This document shows positions 34,249 to 42,739 of a stretch of 64,000 bases of DNA, one piece after another. Source of the DNA: Pseudomonas paralactis. Its GTDB lineage: Bacteria > Pseudomonadota > Gammaproteobacteria > Pseudomonadales > Pseudomonadaceae. Both the position numbers and the translations under genes were made by a program. Each line of letters begins with the position of its first letter. The first letter of the stretch is position 1. Below the pieces are notes generated by a model. The model saw only the letters and a program-made list of their open reading frames with translations, had not been told where the DNA came from and searched no databases. The stretch lies in assembly GCF_001439735.1 (NCBI RefSeq), contig NZ_JYLN01000009.1, positions 1 to 64,000 of the forward strand, written 5' to 3'.

Positions 34249-37200
34249 AGTCCAGATAAGGCTGCAGGTCGCGACGAAACGCCTTGAGCACCTCGGACAA
34301 CCTCAACCACGGCTGCTCAAGCTCAGCCCCACGCTGTTCTCGCGCGCATTGCTCAAGCGCCACACAAGCCTTGGCCAACGGCAACGCATCCACCAGCGAG
34401 CAAATGCCCTTGAGGCGATGCAACGCCGCATTCAAGCGCGCCACATCACGCTCGGCCAGGGCGCTGGCCAACACCTCATGTTCGTGGTCCAGGCTTTTGG
34501 CCAGTTCCTGCAACATGCTGTGCAGCACCGGCCCATCGGCCTGGGTCATGGTACGCAGGGCCTGGATATCGAATGAACGCTGCGGCGCCACCTGCGCCAG
34601 CACGCGGGTCCAGTGCTCCAGGGTCACCGGCTTGACCAGCAGTTCATCCATCCCCGCATCCTCGCAGCGTCGTTGTTCATCTTTCATTGCGTTCGCCGTG
34701 CAACCGATCAACGCACAACGGGGCCGATGCTCTTGGGCTTCGATACGCCGGACCGCCTCGCTCAGGGCATAGCCGGACATACCCGGCATCTGGCAATCGG
34801 TCACCAGCACGTCAAAACGCTGCTCACGCCAGCGCTGCAAGGCGGCCTCGGCCGAATCCAGGGCGATCACCTGATGCCCCAGAAACTGCAACTGCTGCGC
34901 CAGCACCAGACGGTTGGCGGCCAAATCATCCACCACCAGCACCGACAGGCTGCGACCTGCAGCAGGCAAGGCTGGTGCAGGCGTGGCCGGCACATCGTCG
35001 GTGCTGACCCGATCAAGACGCAGGTCGATGCACACCTCGGTGCCCTCACCCACCACGCTTGCCAGGTGAATGCGACCGCCCATCAATTCCACCAATTGCT
35101 TGCAGATACTCAGGCCCAGCCCGGTGCCGCCATGCTCCGCTGCGGTCAATGCGCTCACTTGAGTAAATGGCTTGAACAGCCGCGGCTGCTGCTCGGCGCT
35201 GATGCCTGGGCCACTGTCCTCGACGCACAGGTGCAGGTATTCGTTATTGGACTCATCCCGCTGGCAGGTGACGCTGAGCCGCACCCCGCCCTGCTCGGTA
35301 AACTTCAGCGCATTGCCCAGCAGGTTGTGCATCACCTGGCGTAAACGCAGCGGATCGAACCAGTAATAGCCCTTGGCTGCCGGATCAAACGCCAGGGTCA
35401 AATGCAGGCCTTTTTTTTGCGCCGTGGCTTCGAACAGGCGCTGGATGCCTTCGAAAAAGCTCTTTAATTCGGTGGTTTGCGGTACCAGTTGCAGGTGACC
35501 GGCTTCGATCTTGGCCAGGTCCAGGCTGTCGCCCATCAGCGCGATCAGCTCGCGCGCCGAACGATGGGCCACCTGCAAGGCTTCAGAGACGGGCTGGCCG
35601 CTGGCAAGGCAGCGTTCCTGCTCCAGTTCGAGCAACCCGATGATAGCGGTCATAGGTGTACGAATCTCATGACTCAATGCAGAAAGAAATGCACTTTTGG
35701 CGTAGTTGGCTTCGTCGGCAGCCTGGCGGGCATCCATCAATTGGTGCTCCAGGTCTTTGCGTTCGTTGATATCGATCCAGCCACCCAGCAGCCCCTGCAA
35801 GCGGCCCTGAGCATCGAAGAACGGCACCGTCCATTGGTAAACGTGAAAGCTGCCGCCGTTGAACTCCAGCTCGCGATCGACAAACAACGACTCTTGCGTG
35901 GCCAATTGTTCCATATGGCCGGCGTGCAGGCGCGCCGCTGTGGCCTCAGGCATTACCCCACTCTCCATCAGCGTCAGCCCCTGAATCAGCTCAAGCCGGG
36001 TCGCCAGTTGCTGTTCATAGCTTTTGTTGCAGGTCACCAGCCGCCCGGCCAGGTCACGCACGAACAGCGAGTTGGGCATACCGTCGAGCAACGCGCGTTT
36101 AAACGCCAATTGGTCATTGAGCCGCTGCTCGGCTTCCAGCCGCTGACGAATCTGACGCTTGAGCCGGCTGTTCCACACCAGCGACACCAGCACAAACAGC
36201 AGCGCCGTGGCCACCGTCCAATACGCCCAGGGGGGCACCCGTTGCCAGGCTGGCACCGGAATCGCCACAGCACCGATCCAGCGCAGGCGCAGTGCGCTCA
36301 GCTCGGCCACCGGCAAGGCTTCCAGGGCCTTGTTGAGGATACTCAGCAGTTCAGGCTGGTCCTTGCGTACCGACAGGCAATTGGATGACCACTTGCCGTC
36401 GACGCTGCGGCCGATACGCAAACCCTCCTGGGAGTAACTCTGTACCTCCACTTCGGTTTGCAGCGTGGCAGCGGCCTCGCCCCGTTGCACCAGTTCACGG
36501 GCCTGGGCGTAATTGTCTACCAGGCGCAGCTTGATCTGCGGGTGCATCTGGCGGACGTAACTCTCCAGCACATGGCGCGCCGGCAGCGCCAGAACCTTAC
36601 CGTCCAGCTGCTTCAAGCCCGTCAGCGGCGTGGCGTCGGCGCGCTCCACGAACACCCAGCCGGAGCCGCCAAAGCCATGGCTGAAGTCGAGCAGCGCCCT
36701 GCGCTCCTGATTCGACGCCAGGGTGGTGTTCATCTGCGCCCTGCCGGTTTCCAGCCATTCCAGGGTTTGCGCGGTGGAGTGCACCTCTTCGAAGACAAAC
36801 TGCAAACCGGTCATGCGCGAAATGCGGTGCAGCAGGTCGACATTCAAACCCACCCAGTGGCCGTCCTTATCCCTGAAGATATAGGGCGACATTTGCTGGG
36901 CCACCACTACCACATGGGGATGCTGCAACAGCCAGGTGCGCTCCGCGGCGGACAACTCTACGCGCTCACCGCGAAAGCCGACGCCAAGCCCTGTCGTCCA
37001 GCGGCCCAGGATCTCCCGCTGTACCGACTCGTCAATGCTCGCCAAGGCGCGGTTCATCATCGCCCCCAGCAATGGATCGGCCTGGCGGGTGGCAAAGGCA
37101 AAGCCGATGGGCGCCAGCCGGCTTTGTTCCTTGATCTGCAACCCCAGGTAAGGCCGCAGCGATTTGTAGGCCCGCACAATCACTTCATTGCCGATAAACG

Positions 37201-37816
37201 CATCGGCATCCCCTTGCTTGAGCGCTTCCAGGCCGCTGTAGAGGTTGGGTGCGAGCATGATGTGACTATCGGGGTAAGCCGCCTGCACGTTGTGCACATT
37301 GGCGTAGCCATCAAGCAATACGACTTTCTTGCCCGCCAGGTCATCCTCTTGAAACTCATCACGACGCAGCACCACCACCGACCGGTCGGGCATGTAGTCC
37401 TGGGTGAACTGCAAGCCGGGCACATCGCGCTCGTAGCCGTTGGCGCTGGTCAGAATATCGATGGCCCCGCTGCGCAACGCCTCGACCGCCTGGGCCCGCT
37501 CGGCAAAGCCCAGCACCTGCATCGGCACCTGCAAGCGTGCGCCGACCAGGCTCAGGTAATCGGCACTGATGCCCTGATAGCGGTTGCGGTCGCGGGTGAT
37601 ATCGATCGGCTGATAGTCATCAATGGAGATACCCACCTTCAACGTCCGATGGGTCGCCAGCCACTGCTGCTCTGCGGGCGCCAGGGGCAAAGGCTCAAGC
37701 GGGATAAACGCCGGCACCAGCTTGAAGGGCAGGCTGACGGCCGCCAGGCTTACCGGTAGTTGGGTGAGCCACAGCACGCACATCAGCCGCACTGTCCATT
37801 GAATCAAAACCTGCAC
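34244..37816 (-). CDS. Unorthodox hybrid sensor kinase with two periplasmic binding domains (RocS/BvgS-like)
   Basis: A 1190-residue kinase. Order: signal peptide; two SBP_bac_3 (venus-flytrap) domains at roughly 55-275 and 285-520; transmembrane helix near 535; PAS at about 575-690; HisKA with phospho-acceptor His near 715 (SALSHEIRTP); HATPase (LLGNALKFTEQGG, GGTGLGLSIC); receiver near 930-1060 with Asp in VLVTDCQMPGM near 1005; Hpt with His in LHRLKGICSLVD near 1133. The start is GTG at 37816, with AAGGAAG upstream; the open frame further 5' runs through the thrC terminator. This is the layout of BvgS and of RocS1, and its relay probably feeds the LuxR-type and REC-EAL proteins. Confidence 0.9.
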   Translation of the reverse strand: MQVLIQWTVRLMCVLWLTQLPVSLAAVSLPFKLVPAFIPLEPLPLAPAEQQWLATHRTLKVGISIDDYQPIDITRDRNRYQGISADYLSLVGARLQVPMQVLGFAERAQAVEALRSGAIDILTSANGYERDVPGLQFTQDYMPDRSVVVLRRDEFQEDDLAGKKVVLLDGYANVHNVQAAYPDSHIMLAPNLYSGLEALKQGDADAFIGNEVIVRAYKSLRPYLGLQIKEQSRLAPIGFAFATRQADPLLGAMMNRALASIDESVQREILGRWTTGLGVGFRGERVELSAAERTWLLQHPHVVVVAQQMSPYIFRDKDGHWVGLNVDLLHRISRMTGLQFVFEEVHSTAQTLEWLETGRAQMNTTLASNQERRALLDFSHGFGGSGWVFVERADATPLTGLKQLDGKVLALPARHVLESYVRQMHPQIKLRLVDNYAQARELVQRGEAAATLQTEVEVQSYSQEGLRIGRSVDGKWSSNCLSVRKDQPELLSILNKALEALPVAELSALRLRWIGAVAIPVPAWQRVPPWAYWTVATALLFVLVSLVWNSRLKRQIRQRLEAEQRLNDQLAFKRALLDGMPNSLFVRDLAGRLVTCNKSYEQQLATRLELIQGLTLMESGVMPEATAARLHAGHMEQLATQESLFVDRELEFNGGSFHVYQWTVPFFDAQGRLQGLLGGWIDINERKDLEHQLMDARQAADEANYAKSAFLSALSHEIRTPMTAIIGLLELEQERCLASGQPVSEALQVAHRSARELIALMGDSLDLAKIEAGHLQLVPQTTELKSFFEGIQRLFEATAQKKGLHLTLAFDPAAKGYYWFDPLRLRQVMHNLLGNALKFTEQGGVRLSVTCQRDESNNEYLHLCVEDSGPGISAEQQPRLFKPFTQVSALTAAEHGGTGLGLSICKQLVELMGGRIHLASVVGEGTEVCIDLRLDRVSTDDVPATPAPALPAAGRSLSVLVVDDLAANRLVLAQQLQFLGHQVIALDSAEAALQRWREQRFDVLVTDCQMPGMSGYALSEAVRRIEAQEHRPRCALIGCTANAMKDEQRRCEDAGMDELLVKPVTLEHWTRVLAQVAPQRSFDIQALRTMTQADGPVLHSMLQELAKSLDHEHEVLASALAERDVARLNAALHRLKGICSLVDALPLAKACVALEQCAREQRGAELEQPWLRLSEVLKAFRRDLQPYLDL

Positions 37817-37862
37817 CGATTTAGCTTCCTTGATTGGGCGAAGGGACAAGTATGGCTCGCCA

Positions 37863-37893
37863 AAATAAAAAAGCCCGTCACGAGGACGGGCTT
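37863..37893 (-). terminator. Rho-independent terminator of hom-thrC
   Basis: AAGCCCGTC and GACGGGCTT form a 9-bp stem around ACGAG; on the minus strand it is followed by TTTTTTATTTT. It is 50 bp beyond thrC. Confidence 0.88.
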
Positions 37894-37945
37894 GGCCGAC
37901 TGCAAAAAAGCTAACTGCCGGATGTAATCTGACCAACTGTGGAAA

Positions 37946-39355
37946 TCAGAGCGGCTTGCCGCGGTTACCGTGCTGGCTGACAAACGCCTGCACCGCCTTC
38001 AGGTCATTGGCCAACACGGTGCAGCGCTCTTCACGCTCGAACAGGTCGGCCAGGTGCTCCGGCAATTGCAGTGCCTTGCCAACACCGGCTTTCTCCACCG
38101 CTTCGGGGAATTTGACCGGGTGTGCCGTGCCGAGGATCACCATCGGAATATCCAGGCTGCGGCGGCATTCGCGCGCAGCTTTCACGCCGATGGCCGTGTG
38201 GGGGTCGAGCACTTCGCCGGTCTCGGCGTAGACTTGCGCGATGGTTTCGCAGGTCTGCGCGTCGTCCACGGCCAGGGAATCGAACAGCTTGCGGGTTTCG
38301 GTCCAGCGCTCTTGCTCGACGCTGAAACCACCACCTTGCTTGAAGCTGTTCATCAACTCGGCCAGGGCTGCGCCGTTGCGACCGTGCATGTCGAACAGCA
38401 GGCGTTCGAAGTTCGACGAGACCATGATGTCCATGGATGGCGACAGCGTGGCGTGCAAGGTTTCCTTCACATACTGGTTGCCGCTCATGAAGCGGTGCAG
38501 GATGTCGTTGCGGTTGGTGGCAACGATCAACTGGTTGATCGGCAAGCCCATATTGCGTGCCAGGTAACCAGCGAAGATGTCGCCGAAGTTGCCGGTCGGC
38601 ACCGAGAACGACACCGAACGCGCCGGGCCGCCCAACTGCAGCGATGCATGGAAGTAGTAGACGATCTGGGCCATGATCCGCGCCCAGTTGATCGAGTTCA
38701 CCGCCACCAGGCGTGTGCCCTTGAGGAAGCTTTGGTCAGCGAAGCTGTTCTTGACCATTTCCTGGCAGTCATCGAAGTTGCCTTCGATGGCGATGTTGTG
38801 GATGTTCTCGCCGAAGAGGGTGGTCATCTGGCGACGCTGAACTTCCGACACGCGCTTGTGCGGGTGCAGGATGAAGATGTCGACGTTTTCGCAGTGCTTG
38901 CACCCTTCGATAGCCGCCGAGCCGGTATCGCCGGAGGTGGCGCCGATGATCACCACGCGCTCGCCGCGCTTTTCCAGCACGTAGTCGAGCAGGCGACCGA
39001 GCAGTTGCAGGGCGAAGTCCTTGAACGCCAGGGTCGGGCCGTGGAACAGCTCCAGTACCCACTCATTGCCGTTCAGTTGGCGCAGGGGCGCGATGGCGTT
39101 GTGGGAAAACACGCCATAGGTTTCTTCCAGAATCTTCTTGAAGTCCGCATCCGGAATGCTGCCGGTGACGAACGGGCGCATCACTCGGAAAGCCAGCTCG
39201 TGATACGGCAGGCCGGCCCAGGAGGCGATTTCTTCCTGGGTGAAGCGTGGCAGGTTTTCCGGCACATACAGGCCGCCGTCGGTGGCAAGGCCTGCCAGCA
39301 GAACGTCTTCGAAATTCAGGGCCGGTGCCTGGCCGCGGGTGCTGATGTAACGCAT
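37946..39355 (-). CDS. thrC: Threonine synthase
   Basis: A 469-residue PLP enzyme of the E. coli/yeast-length class. The PLP lysine lies in HGPTLAFKDFALQLLG and the phosphate-binding loop in GATSGDTGSAAIEG. It converts O-phospho-homoserine to threonine, the last step of the pathway. GAGGAG precedes the ATG. It follows hom by 67 bp on the same strand, so hom-thrC form an operon closed by a strong terminator; thrB is not in this window. Confidence 0.98.
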   Translation of the reverse strand: MRYISTRGQAPALNFEDVLLAGLATDGGLYVPENLPRFTQEEIASWAGLPYHELAFRVMRPFVTGSIPDADFKKILEETYGVFSHNAIAPLRQLNGNEWVLELFHGPTLAFKDFALQLLGRLLDYVLEKRGERVVIIGATSGDTGSAAIEGCKHCENVDIFILHPHKRVSEVQRRQMTTLFGENIHNIAIEGNFDDCQEMVKNSFADQSFLKGTRLVAVNSINWARIMAQIVYYFHASLQLGGPARSVSFSVPTGNFGDIFAGYLARNMGLPINQLIVATNRNDILHRFMSGNQYVKETLHATLSPSMDIMVSSNFERLLFDMHGRNGAALAELMNSFKQGGGFSVEQERWTETRKLFDSLAVDDAQTCETIAQVYAETGEVLDPHTAIGVKAARECRRSLDIPMVILGTAHPVKFPEAVEKAGVGKALQLPEHLADLFEREERCTVLANDLKAVQAFVSQHGNRGKPL

Positions 39356-39422
39356 GACTGGCTCCTCTAAAACATTCTCGAACAGGGGCCGCCGAATGGA
39401 CGGGGCCCCTGGAACAAATCGG

Positions 39423-40727
39423 TTAGTTCAAGTGTTCGACGCGAATCCGCACCACCGGGCCGACCACGCCTTGCAGGGCTTCGAGGGCGTGGATGGCATC
39501 GTTGATGTGCTGTTCGAGCACGCGATGGGTCAGCAGGATCATCGGCACCTGGCCGTTTTGCTCCTCGACTTCCTTCTGCATGATCGACTCGATGTTGATA
39601 CCGCGCTCCGACAGGATGCTGGCGACCTGGGCCAGCACGCCCGGATGGTCCTGGGCCTGGATACGCAGGTAGTAGGCACTTTCGCAGGCTTCGATCGGCA
39701 GGATCGGGTGGGCCGACAGCGAGTCCGGCTGGAAGGCCAGGTGCGGCACGCGGTTTTCCGGGTCGCTGGTCATGGCGCGAACCACGTCCACCAGGTCGGC
39801 GATTACCGACGAAGCGGTCGGCTCCATGCCGGCACCGGCGCCGTAGAACAGGGTGGAACCGGCGGCGTCGCCGTTGACCATCACCGCGTTCATCACGCCA
39901 TTGACGTTGGCGATCAGGCGGTCGGCCGGGATCAGCGTCGGGTGCACACGCAATTCGATACCGGCCGGGGTGCTGCGCGCCACGCCCAGGTGCTTGATGC
40001 GGTAGCCCAGGGCTTCGGCGTAGTTCACGTCGGCGGTGGTCAGCTTGGTGATGCCTTCGGTGTAGGCCTTGTCGAACTGCAGCGGAATACCAAAGGCGAT
40101 GGACGCCAGGATGGTCAGCTTGTGGGCCGCGTCGATGCCTTCCACGTCGAAGGTCGGGTCGGCTTCGGCATAACCCAGGGCCTGGGCTTCGGCCAGCACG
40201 TCTTCGAAGGTACGGCCCTTCTCGCGCATTTCGGTGAGGATGAAGTTACCGGTGCCGTTGATGATACCGGCGACCCAGTTGATGCGGTTGGCGGACAGGC
40301 CTTCACGGATCGCCTTGATCACCGGGATACCACCGGCCACCGCGGCTTCGAACGCCACGATCACGCCCTTCTCGCGAGCCTTGGCGAAGATCTCGTTGCC
40401 GTGCACGGCGATGAGCGCCTTGTTGGCGGTGACCACGTGCTTGCCGTTCTCGATGGCCTTGAGCACCAGCTCGCGGGCCACGGTGTAGCCGCCTACCAGC
40501 TCGATAACGATATCGATCTCAGGGTTGGTGGCCACGGCGAACACATCGTTGGTAATCGCAATACCGGTCGTTTCGAACTGAGGCTTTGGCGAACGCATGG
40601 CAATTTGCGCCACTTCAATCCCGCGACCTGCGCGGCGGGAAATTTCTTCAGCGTTACGCTGAAGTACGTTGAAGGTACCGCCACCGACGGTCCCTAACCC
40701 ACAGATGCCTACTTTGACCGGTTTCAC
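39423..40727 (-). CDS. hom: Homoserine dehydrogenase
   Basis: A 434-residue enzyme with the NAD(P)-binding motif GICGLGTVGGG at the N-terminus, a catalytic core (VIKAIREGLSANRINWVAGIINGTGN) and a C-terminal ACT domain (YYLRIQAQDHPGVLAQVASIL), which confers allosteric feedback by threonine in related enzymes. It reduces aspartate semialdehyde to homoserine. The start is GTG at 40727 with GGGGAG upstream, giving the family start MKPVKVGICGLG and length; an ATG at 40784 would add 19 unlikely residues. Confidence 0.97.
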   Translation of the reverse strand: MKPVKVGICGLGTVGGGTFNVLQRNAEEISRRAGRGIEVAQIAMRSPKPQFETTGIAITNDVFAVATNPEIDIVIELVGGYTVARELVLKAIENGKHVVTANKALIAVHGNEIFAKAREKGVIVAFEAAVAGGIPVIKAIREGLSANRINWVAGIINGTGNFILTEMREKGRTFEDVLAEAQALGYAEADPTFDVEGIDAAHKLTILASIAFGIPLQFDKAYTEGITKLTTADVNYAEALGYRIKHLGVARSTPAGIELRVHPTLIPADRLIANVNGVMNAVMVNGDAAGSTLFYGAGAGMEPTASSVIADLVDVVRAMTSDPENRVPHLAFQPDSLSAHPILPIEACESAYYLRIQAQDHPGVLAQVASILSERGINIESIMQKEVEEQNGQVPMILLTHRVLEQHINDAIHALEALQGVVGPVVRIRVEHLN

Positions 40728-40745
40728 TGAAGAACTCCCCATGAA

Positions 40746-40792
40746 ACGGCCGACGCTAGGTCGGCCGTGAAAACAGCCGCACAACTGCGGCT
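40746..40792 (-). terminator. Two successive hairpins between dsbC and hom
   Basis: On the minus strand AGCCGCAGTTGTGCGGCT is followed by GTTTTC, then a second stem ACGGCCGA/TCGGCCGT. The first probably ends dsbC transcripts; the second sits just before the hom ribosome binding site. Confidence 0.5.
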
Positions 40793-40855
40793 CTCAATTA
40801 ATGACCCGCCGACAGTTCGGCGAGTCATGATCGTCAAAGGCTCAACGATAAATGC

Positions 40856-41587
40856 TTACTTGGCACCCAGTGCCAGTTTGGCAACTTGCGGCGCCGGCTG
40901 GTAGCCCGGAATCACCTGGCCGTCGGCCAAAACGATGGCCGGTGTACCGTTCACACCAATGGACTGGCCCAGGGCGAACTGCTTGGAAACCGGGTTGGCG
41001 CATTTGGCCGACTTGATTTCCTTGCCATCGACCATCTTGTCCATGGCCGCTTTTTTGTCGGCCGAGCACCACACCGCCTGCAACTGCTCGTCACCCGGCG
41101 AACCCAGGCCCTGGCGCGGGAAGGCGACGTAGCGCACTTCCACGCCCAGCTTGTTCAACGCCGGAATTTCGGCGTGCAGCTTGTGGCAGTACGGGCAGGT
41201 GGTGTCGGTGAATACGGTGATGTGGGTCTTGGTCTCGCCGATGGCCGGGTACACCACGGTTTCAGCCACCGGGATACCGTTGATCAGCTTGGACACGCCC
41301 AGGCGCTCGGCCTTCTCGGTCAGGTTGACCGGCTTGCCGTCCTTGAGCTGGAACAGGTAGCCCTGGACGATGTACTGGCCATCGGCACTGGCGTACAGCA
41401 CACGGCTGCCCTTGAGCTTGACTTCATACAGGCCGGCCATGGGGCTGGCGCTGATGCTTTCGATCGGGGTATCGAGCGCCAGGTTGGCCAGGCTCTTGCG
41501 AATGGTCTGCTCGGCCGCATCATCGGCGACAGCAAAGGTGGAAACCAACGCAATGGCTGCGGCGGCAATAATCTGGGTCAAGCGCAT
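40856..41587 (-). CDS. dsbC: Thiol:disulfide interchange protein DsbC
   Basis: A 243-residue periplasmic disulfide isomerase. It has a signal peptide (MRLTQIIAAAAIALVSTFAVA), an N-terminal dimerisation domain and a thioredoxin-fold domain with the redox site TTCPYCHKLH and the cis-proline loop GVNGTPAIVL. It corrects wrong disulfide bonds in secreted proteins. The start at 41587 follows AGGAGTTCCC; the frame is open upstream but a mature signal peptide begins only here. It follows xerD, which lies about 150 bp upstream on the same strand. Confidence 0.96.
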   Translation of the reverse strand: MRLTQIIAAAAIALVSTFAVADDAAEQTIRKSLANLALDTPIESISASPMAGLYEVKLKGSRVLYASADGQYIVQGYLFQLKDGKPVNLTEKAERLGVSKLINGIPVAETVVYPAIGETKTHITVFTDTTCPYCHKLHAEIPALNKLGVEVRYVAFPRQGLGSPGDEQLQAVWCSADKKAAMDKMVDGKEIKSAKCANPVSKQFALGQSIGVNGTPAIVLADGQVIPGYQPAPQVAKLALGAK

Positions 41588-41735
41588 GGGAACTCCTGAA
41601 GGCAGAGGCAGGGACGGGAGCGGAATACTGATCTGGAACACAACGGGTGCCGTCCCCTTTGCGAACCGGCAAAGCCTACCACAGTTGGGCGGGAGGGCAG
41701 ACCGCGACAGGTAAAATGGGCCATTTCTGACGGTT

Positions 41736-42632
41736 TTATCCGCGCGGGTGATGCTTGGCGTGCATATCCTGCAAACGTGCGCGTGCCACATGGGTGTAGA
41801 TCTGGGTTGTGGATAAGTCGCTGTGGCCGAGCAGCATCTGTACCACGCGCAAATCCGCGCCATGGTTGAGCAAATGGGTAGCGAACGCATGACGCAGGGT
41901 GTGAGGCGACAGGGCCTTGCCGATCCCGGCCACTTTGGCCTGGTGCTTGATGCGGTGCCAGAAGGTCTGGCGGGTCATCTGCTCGCCGCGCAGGCTGGGG
42001 AACAGCACGTCGCTGGGGCGCCCGCCGAGCAATTCGTGGCGCGCATCGCGCATGTAGCGCTCAACCCACACAATCGCCTCCTCACCCATGGGCACCAGCC
42101 GCTCCTTGCTGCCCTTGCCCATTACGCGCAATACGCCCTGGCGCAGGTTAACCTGCTCCAGCGTCAGGCTGATCAGTTCGGTCACGCGCAGGCCGCAGGC
42201 GTAAAGCACTTCCAGCATGGCGCGATCGCGCTGGCCGATGGCTTCACTGAGATCCGGCGCAGCCAACAGAGCATCCACGTCAGCTTCCGACAAAGATTTA
42301 GGAAGAGGCCTACCTAATTGCGGCATATCGATTTGTAGAGTGGGATCGGTCGCAATGAGCTTTTCCCGCAGCAGGTAGCGATAAAAGCCGCGCACGCCGG
42401 ACAGGAATCGTGCGGTGGAGCGTGGTTTGTAGTTCTGCTCAAGGCGCCACGCCAGATGATCGAGGATCAGCTCGCGCCCGGCGTTGATCAATTCAAGGTT
42501 TTTCTCCTGCAACCAGCCATTGAACAGGGCCAGGTCGCTGCGATACGCCTGGCGCGTGTTGTCCGACAGGCCTTTTTCCAGCCAGAGGGCGTCAAGGAAA
42601 CGGTCGATCAAAGGGTGGTCGATGGCGGGCAT
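41736..42632 (-). CDS. xerD: Site-specific tyrosine recombinase XerD
   Basis: A 298-residue recombinase. The catalytic set is visible: Arg in ACGLRVTELISL, Lys in VMGKGSKERLVP, His-x-x-Arg in HTLRHAFATHLL, His in LLGHSDLSTTQ and nucleophilic Tyr in IYTHVA. With XerC it resolves chromosome dimers at dif during division, under FtsK control. It is a housekeeping gene and not a mobile-element integrase. It lies upstream of dsbC, as I recall for P. aeruginosa. Confidence 0.97.
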   Translation of the reverse strand: MPAIDHPLIDRFLDALWLEKGLSDNTRQAYRSDLALFNGWLQEKNLELINAGRELILDHLAWRLEQNYKPRSTARFLSGVRGFYRYLLREKLIATDPTLQIDMPQLGRPLPKSLSEADVDALLAAPDLSEAIGQRDRAMLEVLYACGLRVTELISLTLEQVNLRQGVLRVMGKGSKERLVPMGEEAIVWVERYMRDARHELLGGRPSDVLFPSLRGEQMTRQTFWHRIKHQAKVAGIGKALSPHTLRHAFATHLLNHGADLRVVQMLLGHSDLSTTQIYTHVARARLQDMHAKHHPRG

Positions 42633-42739
42633 GGGTACTCAAGGCAGCGCAGGATGGGGACTGCGCGAATTATTTAGTGAACTGTGGCAAGGGCCGCTAG
42701 TCTTTCATAGCCCGCTACTTCAAGGAACAGGAAGCTTCA

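Noticed and set aside
37817..37936. ATG start 120 bp upstream for the hybrid kinase
   Set aside because: The extension runs through the thrC terminator and spoils the signal peptide; GTG at 37816 has a strong site.
41736..42632. Tyrosine recombinase as sign of an integrated element
   Set aside because: It is XerD by motif and context (next to dsbC), and there are no element genes or att repeats nearby.
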